Positions 1 to 6,684 are shown, numbered from the stretch's first letter. The stretch is DNA of 8,236 nucleotides from CADEDH01 sp047971245 (GCA_047971245.1 JBKDZN010000071.1:1-8236); one strand, 5' to 3'. Notes: generated from the letters alone by a model not told the origin. Program-made: numbers and translations.

Positions 1-199
1 GGGCCATCATCAGCATGTAGCCGCTGAAGCCCCAGTTCACCTGGGCCGTGGTGGCGTCGAAGGTCTCCCGCAGCTCGGGGTAGATCGGCAACACCACCAT
101 CGTCCCGAACGGTCCGAGGAACCCGCCGATGTAGAACGGCAACGTGTCGAAGGTCAGCAGCCGGCCCGAGTCGGGCCGGGTGGAGCTGGCAGTGGCCAT
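1..199 (-). CDS. Major facilitator superfamily transporter, N-terminal fragment
   Basis: Only the first 66 codons are in the window; the gene continues past position 1. The visible protein has a short polar N-terminus (residues 1-13), a first membrane helix (about 20-40, with FYIGGFLGPFGTMVVLPIYP) and the start of a second helix (about 55-66, WGFSGYMLMMA). The pattern of helix 1, then LPIYPELRETFDATTAQVNW, then helix 2 matches the start of drug-efflux-type MFS permeases, in which a short loop with a Leu/Phe-Asp/Gly-Ala-Thr/Ser stretch precedes a Trp and helix 2. Such proteins are proton-coupled inner-membrane transporters; the substrate cannot be told from this fragment. The ATG at 199 is chosen; an in-frame GTG at 208 is possible. 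No properly spaced Shine-Dalgarno is visible, so translation may be leaderless. It is separated from the hydrolase gene by 86 bases with a stem-loop, so it is probably a separate transcription unit. Confidence 0.75.
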   Translation of the reverse strand, partial: MATASSTRPDSGRLLTFDTLPFYIGGFLGPFGTMVVLPIYPELRETFDATTAQVNWGFSGYMLMMA

Positions 200-206
200 C
201 CCCGTC

Positions 207-212
207 ACGTTA
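207..212 (-). promoter_or_regulatory. Candidate -10 element for a leaderless MFS transcript
   Basis: Read on the minus strand this is TAACGT, a TANNNT-type hexamer ending 7 bases before the ATG at 199. That spacing is what one expects when transcription starts at or next to the start codon, and it fits the lack of a well-placed ribosome binding site. No convincing -35 box is seen; TTCAAC lies about 19 bases upstream. This is a short motif and could be chance. Confidence 0.3.
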
Positions 213-244
213 CGACCGGCACCCGACCGGGGTTGAATCCTCGC

Positions 245-266
245 GCCGGGCGGCCCGTCGCCCGGC
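245..266 (-). terminator. GC-rich stem-loop between hydrolase and MFS genes
   Basis: A perfect 8-bp inverted repeat, GCCGGGCG and CGCCCGGC, encloses a 6-base loop. It begins 19 bases after the hydrolase stop codon. It is placed where a terminator for the upstream hydrolase (and perhaps the whole ABC operon) would be, but no run of T follows on either strand, so it is not a canonical intrinsic terminator. In such GC-rich DNA a repeat this size may also arise by chance. Confidence 0.4.
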
Positions 267-285
267 GGCCCGGTCGACCCCCGGG

Positions 286-1590
286 TCAGTAGTCCCCGGC
301 GATGTCCCGTTTGTGCTGTTCGGACGCCCGGGCGGCGTGGCCGAGAATGTTCCGGGCCATCGAGGACTCCTGGGTGGCGGAGTAGGCCTGGTACGCCTCG
401 GCCCGGACCGACCACACGTCGGCGTTGTCCGGCTCGGCCAGAGCGGCGAACTCCACCAGGTGGCAGGCGGCGCGGGCATCACCGTCGGCCAGGAGGGCCT
501 GGGCCCGGGTCAGGACCGGGTCGACCCCTCCGGCCAGGGCAATCCACTCTCGGGCCTGCTGGACCCGAGGGGCGGGCAGCAGGTTGTCGGGTTCGCCGTC
601 GTACCAGCCGCCGTAGCGACGCCACACGTTCCGGACGAGGAACTGGGGGTGGTCGTACACCGGCCGCAGGTAGGGCTGGGTCCGCAGGTGCTCGGGGACG
701 GTCACCTCGTGGAGGCAGGTGTCGAGGTTCTTGCCCTCGTTCATGATGGCCAGGGTCTGGGCCTCGATGGTGTCGAGCAGTTCGGCGGTGTCGAGCAGTG
801 CCGGCACCACCCGTTCGCTCCCGAAGATCGGCAGGCCGTGGCCGGCCAGCATGATCTCGGGCTCGAGGGCGGCCATCTCCCGCAGGGCGGCGGCCCAGTC
901 CGACAGGTAGCGCTGGACCTTCTGGGGATTCCCGGCGTTGGGGACCGCCCAGATGAACAGGTCACCGGGATGGAGGATCTTGCGTTCCGGGACCCACGTC
1001 CAGGTGGCGTCGTCGGTTTCGCCACGGGCGTGGTGCAGCTCGAAGGTGTCCGCCCCCCGGGTAAAGGTCAGGTGCCGGTGGTAGGTCACGTCGGGGCGAC
1101 GGTACTCCGACGGCCACTGCCATTTCGGCTGGTCGATGGCGAATTGGCGACGGTTGATGGCCGTGTTCCAGCCCTGGGTGATCTCGTAGCGGTCGAAGTT
1201 GGCCGGGAGATCCTCGTGGGCGTACACCACCGGACGGGCCCACCCGTGGTCGGCGGCCTCCGCCTCGAACAGGGCGGTGCCGTAGATGTGGTCGATGTGG
1301 TGGTGGGAGTAGATCGCGGCGGCCAGGGGTGCGTCGGGGCGCCAGCGGCGCACCTCGCCGTGCACGACCTCCCGGTCGAACAGGCCACCGGTGTCGAGCA
1401 TGACGAGACCGTCGCCGGTGTCGATCGCGTTCACCGAGGCCACGCTCTTCAGGAAGAGCACCCCGTCCTCGATCTCCTCACCGGTGACCCGGCCGTCCTC
1501 GTCGTGGATCCGCTGCACCGGGTGGTGGGCGTGGACCAGATCACCCCGGCCCTGCCAGTGCTCCTCGGCCAGTTCACGAATGGTCGCCAT
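286..1590 (-). CDS. Alkyl-sulfatase-like metallo-beta-lactamase-fold hydrolase
   Basis: A 434-residue zinc-type hydrolase. The N-terminal metallo-beta-lactamase fold (about 45-255) shows the metal motif HHHIDH at 96-101 (H96, H98, D100, H101), a HHARGETDD segment (186-194) with E191 where alkyl sulfatases have a metal-binding Glu, D210 in HPGD, and H251 in GHGLP. Downstream, RTQPYLRPVYDHPQFLVRNV and GGWYDGEPDNLLP (about 303-339), followed by a helical TPR-like part (about 360-422, with FAALAEPDNADVWSVRAEAY), match the alkyl sulfatase dimerisation domain. Classical SDS hydrolases of about 650 residues also have a C-terminal SCP2-like domain; this protein ends before it. There is no signal peptide, so it is probably cytoplasmic. 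Likely reaction: hydrolysis of a sulfate ester or similar bond; substrate unknown. The ATG at 1590 has GAGGA 7 bases upstream (1598-1602). It lies 86 bases after the OppD-like gene and may be cotranscribed. Confidence 0.85.
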   Translation of the reverse strand: MATIRELAEEHWQGRGDLVHAHHPVQRIHDEDGRVTGEEIEDGVLFLKSVASVNAIDTGDGLVMLDTGGLFDREVVHGEVRRWRPDAPLAAAIYSHHHIDHIYGTALFEAEAADHGWARPVVYAHEDLPANFDRYEITQGWNTAINRRQFAIDQPKWQWPSEYRRPDVTYHRHLTFTRGADTFELHHARGETDDATWTWVPERKILHPGDLFIWAVPNAGNPQKVQRYLSDWAAALREMAALEPEIMLAGHGLPIFGSERVVPALLDTAELLDTIEAQTLAIMNEGKNLDTCLHEVTVPEHLRTQPYLRPVYDHPQFLVRNVWRRYGGWYDGEPDNLLPAPRVQQAREWIALAGGVDPVLTRAQALLADGDARAACHLVEFAALAEPDNADVWSVRAEAYQAYSATQESSMARNILGHAARASEQHKRDIAGDY

Positions 1591-1597
1591 TACTTCG

Positions 1598-1602
1598 TCC
1601 TC
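1598..1602 (-). promoter_or_regulatory. Ribosome binding site of the hydrolase gene
   Basis: GAGGA on the minus strand, 7 bases before the ATG at 1590, supports that start. The rest of the 1591-1676 gap contains GC-rich palindromes but no clear promoter or T-tract terminator, so read-through from the ABC operon is plausible. Confidence 0.6.
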
Positions 1603-1676
1603 GATTCGACATGCAGCGTTTGTGCGGGGCCGGCGTCACCGGCTCCCGGATCGTCCGCCCGCGGGCGCAGACCCGG

Positions 1677-2819
1677 TCAGCTCGGCGCGACCGCCTCCAC
1701 CAGATCGCCCTCCGGGGTCAGGCGCCCATTACTGAGGTTCTTCTCGAAGGCGGCCTTCCCCTCGGGGGTGCCCACCGGGAAGAAGCACCGGTAGTAGTGG
1801 TCCTGACCCACCGCCGGTGTCAACTCCGGTTCCTCCTCGATGCACTGGGGCTGGGCGTACCGGCACCGGGCAGCGAACTTGCAGCCCTTGGGCGGGTCGA
1901 TCATATTCGGCGGCCGACCGGGGATGGTGGCCAACCGGGTGTGGCTCGGCAGCTCGATCTTGGGGATCGACCGGAACAGGGCCTCGGTGTAGGGCATCTT
2001 CATGTCGCGGAACAGCACCTTGGTGGGTGCCTTCTCCATGATCCGTCCGGCGTACATGACGATGACCTCGTCGGTCCGACCCGCCACGACACCCAGATCG
2101 TGGGTGATGAGCACCAGGGGCATGAACCGTTCGCGCTGCTGTTCCTGCAGGAGGTCGAGGATCTGGGCCTGCACGGTCACGTCGAGGGCGGTGGTGGGCT
2201 CATCCGCGATCAGGAGGCGGGGACCGCAGGCCAGGGCGATGGCGATCACCACCCGCTGTCGCATACCCCCCGACAGCTGGTGCGGGTAATCGTCCATCCG
2301 GGCCGCCGGGGAAGGGATCCCCACACTGGCCAGCAGGGAGAGGGCCGAGGCGCGGGCTTCACGGCGGGACACGTTGTGGTGGACCCGGAGCCCTTCGGCC
2401 ACCTGGGTACCGATCTTCATGACCGGGTTGAGGGAGCCCAACGGGTCCTGGAACACCATGGCCACCTCCGGGCCCCACAGTTCCCGCAGCTCCTTCGGGT
2501 CGAGGCTCATGACGTCGATGCCGTTCATGGTCACCTTGCCCGAGCTGGCCACATTGCTCTTGGGCAGCAGGCGCATGATCGAGCGGGCGGTCACGCTCTT
2601 GCCCGAGCCCGACTCCCCCACCACCCCGACCGCCTTGCCCCGATCCAGGGTGAACGACACCCCGTCGACCGCCCGCAGGGCGCCCCGCGGGGTGGCGAAC
2701 TCGGTGCGGAGGTTCTCCACCACCAACACCGGGCCGTCGTCCTGGTTTCGGTTGTCAAGGGCGTCCGACGCGCTGGTGGCGGTGGCGGCGGGCCCGTGGG
2801 ATCCGGTGTCGGCGCTCAT
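1677..2819 (-). CDS. Peptide/nickel-type ABC importer ATPase, OppD/DppD-like
   Basis: A 380-residue nucleotide-binding subunit of normal family size. In order: Walker A GESGSGKS (68-75), Q-loop Q124 in FQDPLGSLNP, ABC signature LSGGM (182-186), Walker B LLIADEP with catalytic E207, D-loop ALD (211-213) and switch H240. All are intact and the Q-loop to signature distance is about 59 residues, as usual. The C-terminal oligopeptide-type domain carries four cysteines (C313, C319, C326, C345) in the spacing that binds an iron-sulfur cluster in studied relatives. GESGSGKSVT and ADEPTTALDVT are OppD-type wording. The protein hydrolyses ATP on the cytoplasmic face together with the OppF-like partner. 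The start at 2819 is chosen because its ATG overlaps the upstream stop (ATGA) and AGGAGG sits 7 bases before it. The frame is open further upstream, but that stretch lies inside the OppF-like gene and is not family-like. The first 30 residues are a non-conserved polar leader. Confidence 0.95.
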   Translation of the reverse strand: MSADTGSHGPAATATSASDALDNRNQDDGPVLVVENLRTEFATPRGALRAVDGVSFTLDRGKAVGVVGESGSGKSVTARSIMRLLPKSNVASSGKVTMNGIDVMSLDPKELRELWGPEVAMVFQDPLGSLNPVMKIGTQVAEGLRVHHNVSRREARASALSLLASVGIPSPAARMDDYPHQLSGGMRQRVVIAIALACGPRLLIADEPTTALDVTVQAQILDLLQEQQRERFMPLVLITHDLGVVAGRTDEVIVMYAGRIMEKAPTKVLFRDMKMPYTEALFRSIPKIELPSHTRLATIPGRPPNMIDPPKGCKFAARCRYAQPQCIEEEPELTPAVGQDHYYRCFFPVGTPEGKAAFEKNLSNGRLTPEGDLVEAVAPS

Positions 2820-4564
2820 GCCTCCACCTCCTCGCTCTCGCTGTGGGGCGTCTCGTCCTGATCGCTGGCGGTGTTCCCCGTCTGGATGTGGTAGGGCTCG
2901 AGCAGCGGGAAGTGGCAGGCCACGAACTGGTCGGGGCCGACCGCCCGCATCTGCGGTTCCTCGTTGGCGCACTTGTCCTGGGCCAACGGGCACCGGGTCC
3001 GGAACCGGCAGCCGCTCGGCGGGTTGATCGGCGACGGCAGATCGGTGGCCGGCTGGCCCAGCCGGGGATCGATCAGGGGATCCGGGTGGGGAATCGCCGA
3101 CAGCAACAGCTGGGTGTAGGGGTGGGCGGGATTGGCGTAGAGGGCGTCCGGTTCCCCGACCTCGCACAGCTTCCCGAGGTACATGACCGCCACCCGGTCG
3201 CTGATGTTCTTCACCACCGCGAGGTCGTGAGCGATGAAGACGAGGGTGAGCCCGTAGCGCTCCTTCATCTCCTCCAACAGGTTCAGGATCTGGGCCTGGA
3301 CCGACACGTCGAGCGCCGAGACCGGCTCGTCGCAGATGATGATCTTCGGGTCCATGATCAGGGCCCGAGCGATCGACAGGCGCTGGGCCTGGCCACCGGA
3401 GAACTCGTACGGGCGACGATCGAGGGCGTCGTCGGGGTTGATGCCCACCGTCTCCAGCAGCTCACGCACCTTGGGCTCGGCCCGCTCCCTGAGCTCGTTC
3501 TGGCGCCGGGTGAGCTGGCGTCGCACCATCTTGTAGAGGACCACGTTGATGGCCACCGCGGCGACCAGCACGAGCAGCTTCGGCACCCCGTCGAGACCGG
3601 AGATGTAGAAGAGCTGGAGGGCGAAGATGGCGGCGAGGGCGGCGGCCACCCCGGACGCACCGGCCCGGGACGGCTTGATCAGTGACGCCAGCACCCACAG
3701 CCCGACCACCACGGCGATCAGCAGCAACAGGCCCCGGATGACCCAGCCCAACACCCCCTGCTGGCTGTCCCAGGTCCGGTAGACGAGGAACGCCGACACG
3801 GCGAGGGCGAACACCGCGGCCAGGAGGCCGACGGCACCGTTGATCCGCCCGAGGAGGCGGGACATCACCCCGAACGGGACGATGATGCCCATCAACATCC
3901 AGATGACCGACATCACGGCCAGGACGGCGGCGATGGCCAACGACACCGCCAGCACCGGATAGCCGATGATCTTGGCCGGGATGATGAGCCAGGACAGGGT
4001 GTCTTCCATGGCCCGACCGTCGGACGCCTCGGAGATGATCCACAACAGCATCGCCACCAGGCCGACCGGGAACAGGTACCGGATCGGCTTGGTGACCACC
4101 TTGGCCACCCGCCGGTAGAACTTCCCGAACTCCTCGAAGGCCACGGAGGTGGGCGGGCGGCCCTCATCCTCCTCCCACCACACCATCAGCGGTTCGGCGA
4201 TGATGTCGCGCACGGTGCGGCGGGGGTTCAGGGCCGAGATCGGGTCCTGGTAGATCATCTGCAGCACCGGCCGGGTGCGGCGCAGGGCCTCCCCGTCCAG
4301 GCCGGCGAGATCCACCCCGTCGAGGATGACATCCCCCGAGGTGGGGCGGGGCACCTGCATGATCGCCTTGCCCGTGGTCGACTTACCGCAACCCGACTCG
4401 CCGACGAGGCCGAGGGTCTCCCCCTCGACCAGGTCGAGGGAGATGCCGCTGACGGCGTGGACCACGTCGCCGGTCGTCCCGATCGGGAACTCCACGACCA
4501 TGTCGTCCACCCGCAGCAACGGGTCACGCTTGGTCCGGAGATGAGCTGTTCCTGTTCCCGCCAT
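2816..4564 (-). CDS. OppF-like ABC importer ATPase with built-in transmembrane insertion
   Basis: A 582-residue ATPase; relatives are about 320-350. N-terminal part: Walker A GESGCGKS (55-62) and Q-loop Q106 in YQDPISALNPRRTVRDIIAEPL. C-terminal part: signature FSGGQAQR (388-395), Walker B IIICDEP with catalytic E413, D-loop SALD (416-419), switch H446, then the oligopeptide C-terminal domain with C519, C525, C532 and C550. The two halves align with an ordinary OppF, including RRQNELRERAEPKVRELLETVGI before the signature. Between them, about 131-350, is an extra membrane domain (listed separately). The tail after about 560 is acidic. Q-loop to signature is about 282 residues instead of about 55-60. 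Both junctions are in frame with no stop, so the protein is likely made whole. The ATG at 4564 shares one base with the upstream TGA; a longer frame from 4672 lies inside the permease gene and looks unlike the family. Order B-C-F-D differs from the usual D-F. Confidence 0.93.
   Translation of the reverse strand: MAGTGTAHLRTKRDPLLRVDDMVVEFPIGTTGDVVHAVSGISLDLVEGETLGLVGESGCGKSTTGKAIMQVPRPTSGDVILDGVDLAGLDGEALRRTRPVLQMIYQDPISALNPRRTVRDIIAEPLMVWWEEDEGRPPTSVAFEEFGKFYRRVAKVVTKPIRYLFPVGLVAMLLWIISEASDGRAMEDTLSWLIIPAKIIGYPVLAVSLAIAAVLAVMSVIWMLMGIIVPFGVMSRLLGRINGAVGLLAAVFALAVSAFLVYRTWDSQQGVLGWVIRGLLLLIAVVVGLWVLASLIKPSRAGASGVAAALAAIFALQLFYISGLDGVPKLLVLVAAVAINVVLYKMVRRQLTRRQNELRERAEPKVRELLETVGINPDDALDRRPYEFSGGQAQRLSIARALIMDPKIIICDEPVSALDVSVQAQILNLLEEMKERYGLTLVFIAHDLAVVKNISDRVAVMYLGKLCEVGEPDALYANPAHPYTQLLLSAIPHPDPLIDPRLGQPATDLPSPINPPSGCRFRTRCPLAQDKCANEEPQMRAVGPDQFVACHFPLLEPYHIQTGNTASDQDETPHSESEEVEA
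3515..4174 (-). other. Transmembrane domain inserted in the OppF-like ATPase
   Basis: This stretch encodes residues 131-350 of the ATPase, placed in the helical subdomain between Q-loop and signature. Hydrophobic segments are seen at about 161-178, 205-232 (preceded by another hydrophobic piece, 191-203), 243-262, 273-296, 305-323 and 328-345. Counting six helices, the loops SRLLGR (235-240), KPSR (297-300) and the exit KMVRRQLTRR (345-354) are positively charged and would face the cytoplasm. The acidic SEASDGRAMEDT loop (178-189) and the short loops near 263-271 and 324-327 would face outside. Both ATPase halves would then be cytoplasmic, as they must be. An amphipathic charged helix (about 142-160) leads in. 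I recognise no known family in the insert; base composition looks like the surrounding gene. Boundaries are by eye, plus or minus about 10 residues. Confidence 0.8.
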
Positions 4565-5481
4565 CAGAGCACCGACTCCCGCGGCTCGTACTTTTCCTGC
4601 AACTTGTCGCCCACATAGTTGAGGGCCAGGACCGTCAAGAACATCGTCGTGGCCGGAACCATGGCGATCCAAGGGGCGACGGCCAGGTCATTGCGTCCCT
4701 TGTTGATCATGTCGCCCCAGGTCGGTGAGGGAGGGGGGACGGACAGTCCCAGGAAGGACACCGCCCCTTCCACCACCACCAGGTTGGCCATGACGATCAG
4801 TGAGTAGGAGATGAGGGCGGGGGCCACGTTGGGCAGGACCTCCCGCACCATGATCCGGCCGTTGCGGGCGCCCATCGTCTTGGCCGCCAGCACGAACTCC
4901 CGATCGGCCCACACCAGCGACGAGGCCCGGACCACCCGGGAGATCGGGGCGATCGACAACAGGACGAACACCACGATCAGGATGACGACCCGGCGCTGGC
5001 CCTCGGGGTCGAGGAACAGCACCAGTGACAGGGCCAGAATGAGCGGCGGGATGACCAGGGTCCCGTCGGCCACCGTGGTGATGATGTTGTCGACCTGGCC
5101 CCGGAAATAGCCGGCGGCCAGCCCGATGGTGCCGCCGATGAACAGGGCCAGCAGGGCGCCGATGGAACCGACCATGAGGCTGACCTGGGCCCCGTAGATC
5201 AACCGGCTGAGGATGTCGCGCCCGTTGGCGTCGGTGCCGAGGATGAACTCCCCACCCGGTGGTAACCGGTTGGCGCCGGCCACCGGCTGGATCGGGTCCC
5301 GCAGGGGCAGGACCTCGGCGAAGATGGCGGCCAGGGTCAGCACGACCAGGAAGGCGACGGCGACCCAGAACATCACCCCCAGCTTCTTGGCCTGGCGCCG
5401 GGTGGGCGCCGGATCCGACTGGGTCGGGTCGTCCTCGCTGACGACCTCGACCTCGTGGCCAGCAACCGATACTTCAGTCAT
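4564..5481 (-). CDS. Peptide/nickel-type ABC importer permease, OppC/DppC-like
   Basis: A 305-residue inner-membrane permease. It has a polar acidic N-terminal cytoplasmic tail (1-33), a first helix (about 36-56), the family motif LGTDANGRDILSRLIYGAQVSL (81-102; TD, GRD and SR are the hallmark residues), and helices at about 101-124, 140-157, 164-183, 223-246 and 270-292. The cytoplasmic coupling loop is EFVLAAKTMGARNGRIMVRE (195-214) with the conserved Ala-Ala and Gly that dock on the ATPases; LPN follows at 216-218. The C-terminal FLGLSVPPPSPTWGDMI (243-259) is also typical of DppC-type proteins. It pairs with the OppB-like permease to make the import channel. The ATG at 5481 lies 3 bases after the upstream stop, with a GGGGGG ribosome site 7 bases before it; the stop overlaps the next gene by one base, implying translational coupling. 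Length and motifs are normal for the family. Substrate class cannot be set from permeases alone. Confidence 0.95.
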   Translation of the reverse strand: MTEVSVAGHEVEVVSEDDPTQSDPAPTRRQAKKLGVMFWVAVAFLVVLTLAAIFAEVLPLRDPIQPVAGANRLPPGGEFILGTDANGRDILSRLIYGAQVSLMVGSIGALLALFIGGTIGLAAGYFRGQVDNIITTVADGTLVIPPLILALSLVLFLDPEGQRRVVILIVVFVLLSIAPISRVVRASSLVWADREFVLAAKTMGARNGRIMVREVLPNVAPALISYSLIVMANLVVVEGAVSFLGLSVPPPSPTWGDMINKGRNDLAVAPWIAMVPATTMFLTVLALNYVGDKLQEKYEPRESVL

Positions 5482-5484
5482 CGA

Positions 5485-6615
5485 TCAGCCCCCCAGACCA
5501 CCGGTGCGCAACCGGGGGTCGATAGCGAGATACAGGAAGTCCACCATCACCAGGATGAGGATGTACAGCGTGGCGATGACGAGGGTTCCCCCCTGCACCA
5601 CGATGAAGTCCCGCTGGGAGATGGCGGTGAACAAGAAGGTGCCGATCCCCGGCAGGGTGAAGATGATCTCGATGATCAGGGCCCCGCCGATGAGGGCGCC
5701 GACGGTGAAGCCCATCACGGTCAGGAGGGTGAACATCGAGGGCCGCAGGGCGTGGCGCCACAGGATGCGGCGGGTGGTCAGACCCTTGGAGCGGGCCAGA
5801 TCGATGAACGGCAGCCGCAGGGTGGCGATCATGTCGGACCGGAGGAGCCGCATGAACACCGCGGCCTGACCGAGGGCCAGGCTGAACGCCGGGAGCAGCA
5901 TGTGCTTGAAGTGCTGCACCGGATCCTGCCCGAAGGGGACGTACCGGGCTGCGGGGAGCCAGTTGCCGCCGATACTGAAGCCACCCACCGCGAACCCCCC
6001 GATGGCGAACAGGGAGATCCCGACGATGGCCAGTACGTAGGGTGGGATGGCGAAGAACCCCAGCATGATCGTGTTGGTGACCCGATCGGCGGGCCGGCCC
6101 GCCCGGTAGGCGGTGTAGACGCCCAGGGGGAACGAGATCAGGATCGCCAACACCACGGCGTAGGCCATGAGCTGGAGTGACGGGGTGATCGAGCGGGAGA
6201 TCCCGTCGGCCACGTCCTCCCGGAGGGCCACCGACCGGCCGAGATCACCGACCGAGGCGTCGCCGAGCCATTTGCCGTAGCGGGTGAAGAACGGCTGGTC
6301 GAGCCCCATCTCGGTGCGGAGCTGGGCCACCGCCTCGGGGGTGGCGCCCGGCCCGAGCAGGTTGACGGCTGGATCGCCGGTGAGGGTCGCCATCAGGGAG
6401 AACACGTCGAAGGTGACGACGAGCTTGATGGGAATCACGCTCTGGATCCGCCGCTGGGCGTACCGCCCGTTGGCCAGAAACGCCGAGAGTGTGCCGACCA
6501 CGACGATGAGACCGAAGGTCCAGCTCACCGGTGGTCGCATGAACCAGGCCCACACCACGATGATGGCGATGGCGATGACGGCGAAGAGGCCTGAATGCAT
6601 CCGGAGCGTACGCAC
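5485..6615 (-). CDS. Peptide/nickel-type ABC importer permease, OppB/DppB-like, N-terminally extended
   Basis: A 376-residue permease. From about residue 55 it follows the DppB/OppB pattern: RR at 55-56, first core helix (about 58-77), GDPAVNLLGPGATPEAVAQL (80-99), MGLDQP (103-108), GDLGRS (123-128), helices at about 147-170, 183-207, 239-255, 296-320 and 340-363, the coupling loop FIDLARSKGLTTRRILWRHA (270-289), and LPGIG (321-325) before the last helix. Ahead of this are about 50 extra residues with two hydrophobic segments (10-26 and 31-48), which E. coli DppB (339) and OppB (306) lack. The first core helix is unusual in holding K64 and D70. The start is GTG at 6615, with AAAGGGGG at 6619-6626 just upstream; an in-frame ATG at 6600 would remove five residues and sits farther from that site. 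It forms the translocation pathway with the OppC-like subunit. Confidence 0.93.
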   Translation of the reverse strand: MRTLRMHSGLFAVIAIAIIVVWAWFMRPPVSWTFGLIVVVGTLSAFLANGRYAQRRIQSVIPIKLVVTFDVFSLMATLTGDPAVNLLGPGATPEAVAQLRTEMGLDQPFFTRYGKWLGDASVGDLGRSVALREDVADGISRSITPSLQLMAYAVVLAILISFPLGVYTAYRAGRPADRVTNTIMLGFFAIPPYVLAIVGISLFAIGGFAVGGFSIGGNWLPAARYVPFGQDPVQHFKHMLLPAFSLALGQAAVFMRLLRSDMIATLRLPFIDLARSKGLTTRRILWRHALRPSMFTLLTVMGFTVGALIGGALIIEIIFTLPGIGTFLFTAISQRDFIVVQGGTLVIATLYILILVMVDFLYLAIDPRLRTGGLGG

Positions 6616-6618
6616 GTT

Positions 6619-6626
6619 CCCCCTTT
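6619..6626 (-). promoter_or_regulatory. Ribosome binding site of the OppB-like permease
   Basis: AAAGGGGG on the minus strand ends 3 bases before the GTG at 6615 and 18 bases before the ATG at 6600. The spacing is a little short for the GTG but far too long for the ATG, so it favours the GTG start, which also keeps the complete first hydrophobic segment. Confidence 0.55.
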
Positions 6627-6684
6627 GAATGGAATGTCGCTGTTACTGATGTATGGAGATGAAAGAACAGTGATCGGGTGGCGA

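Noticed and set aside
1656..1667. Perfect 12-base palindrome CGCCCGCGGGCG between the OppD-like and hydrolase genes
   Set aside because: It has no loop space and no T-tract, and palindromes made only of G and C are expected by chance here; not enough to call an operator or terminator.
313..1794. Long plus-strand open frame of 493 codons opposite the hydrolase gene
   Set aside because: It is antisense to a gene with clear catalytic motifs, its product is a Gly/Val/Pro-rich composition with no recognisable domain, and such frames are common opposite genes in GC-rich DNA.
1611..2861. Plus-strand open frame of 416 codons opposite the OppD-like gene
   Set aside because: His/Gly/Arg-rich translation without domains, fully antisense to a well-supported ATPase gene.
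2820..3167. N-terminal extension of the OppD-like protein upstream of 2819
   Set aside because: The frame stays open inside the OppF-like gene, but the Arg/Pro-rich translation is unlike the family, and the ATG at 2819 has an excellent AGGAGG site and an ATGA overlap.
3515..4174. Idea that the OppF-like insertion is a mobile element, intein or intron
   Set aside because: There are no terminal repeats, no target duplication, no intein splice or endonuclease motifs, and the whole stretch is an in-frame hydrophobic protein with composition like the host gene.
4565..4672. Extension of the OppF-like protein to an ATG at 4672
   Set aside because: These 36 codons lie within the OppC-like permease gene and are not family-like; the ATG at 4564 gives the usual coupled start.
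5455..6180. Plus-strand open frame of 241 codons with an Asp/Glu/Gly/His-rich product
   Set aside because: Low-complexity translation opposite the OppB-like permease; a composition artefact rather than a gene.
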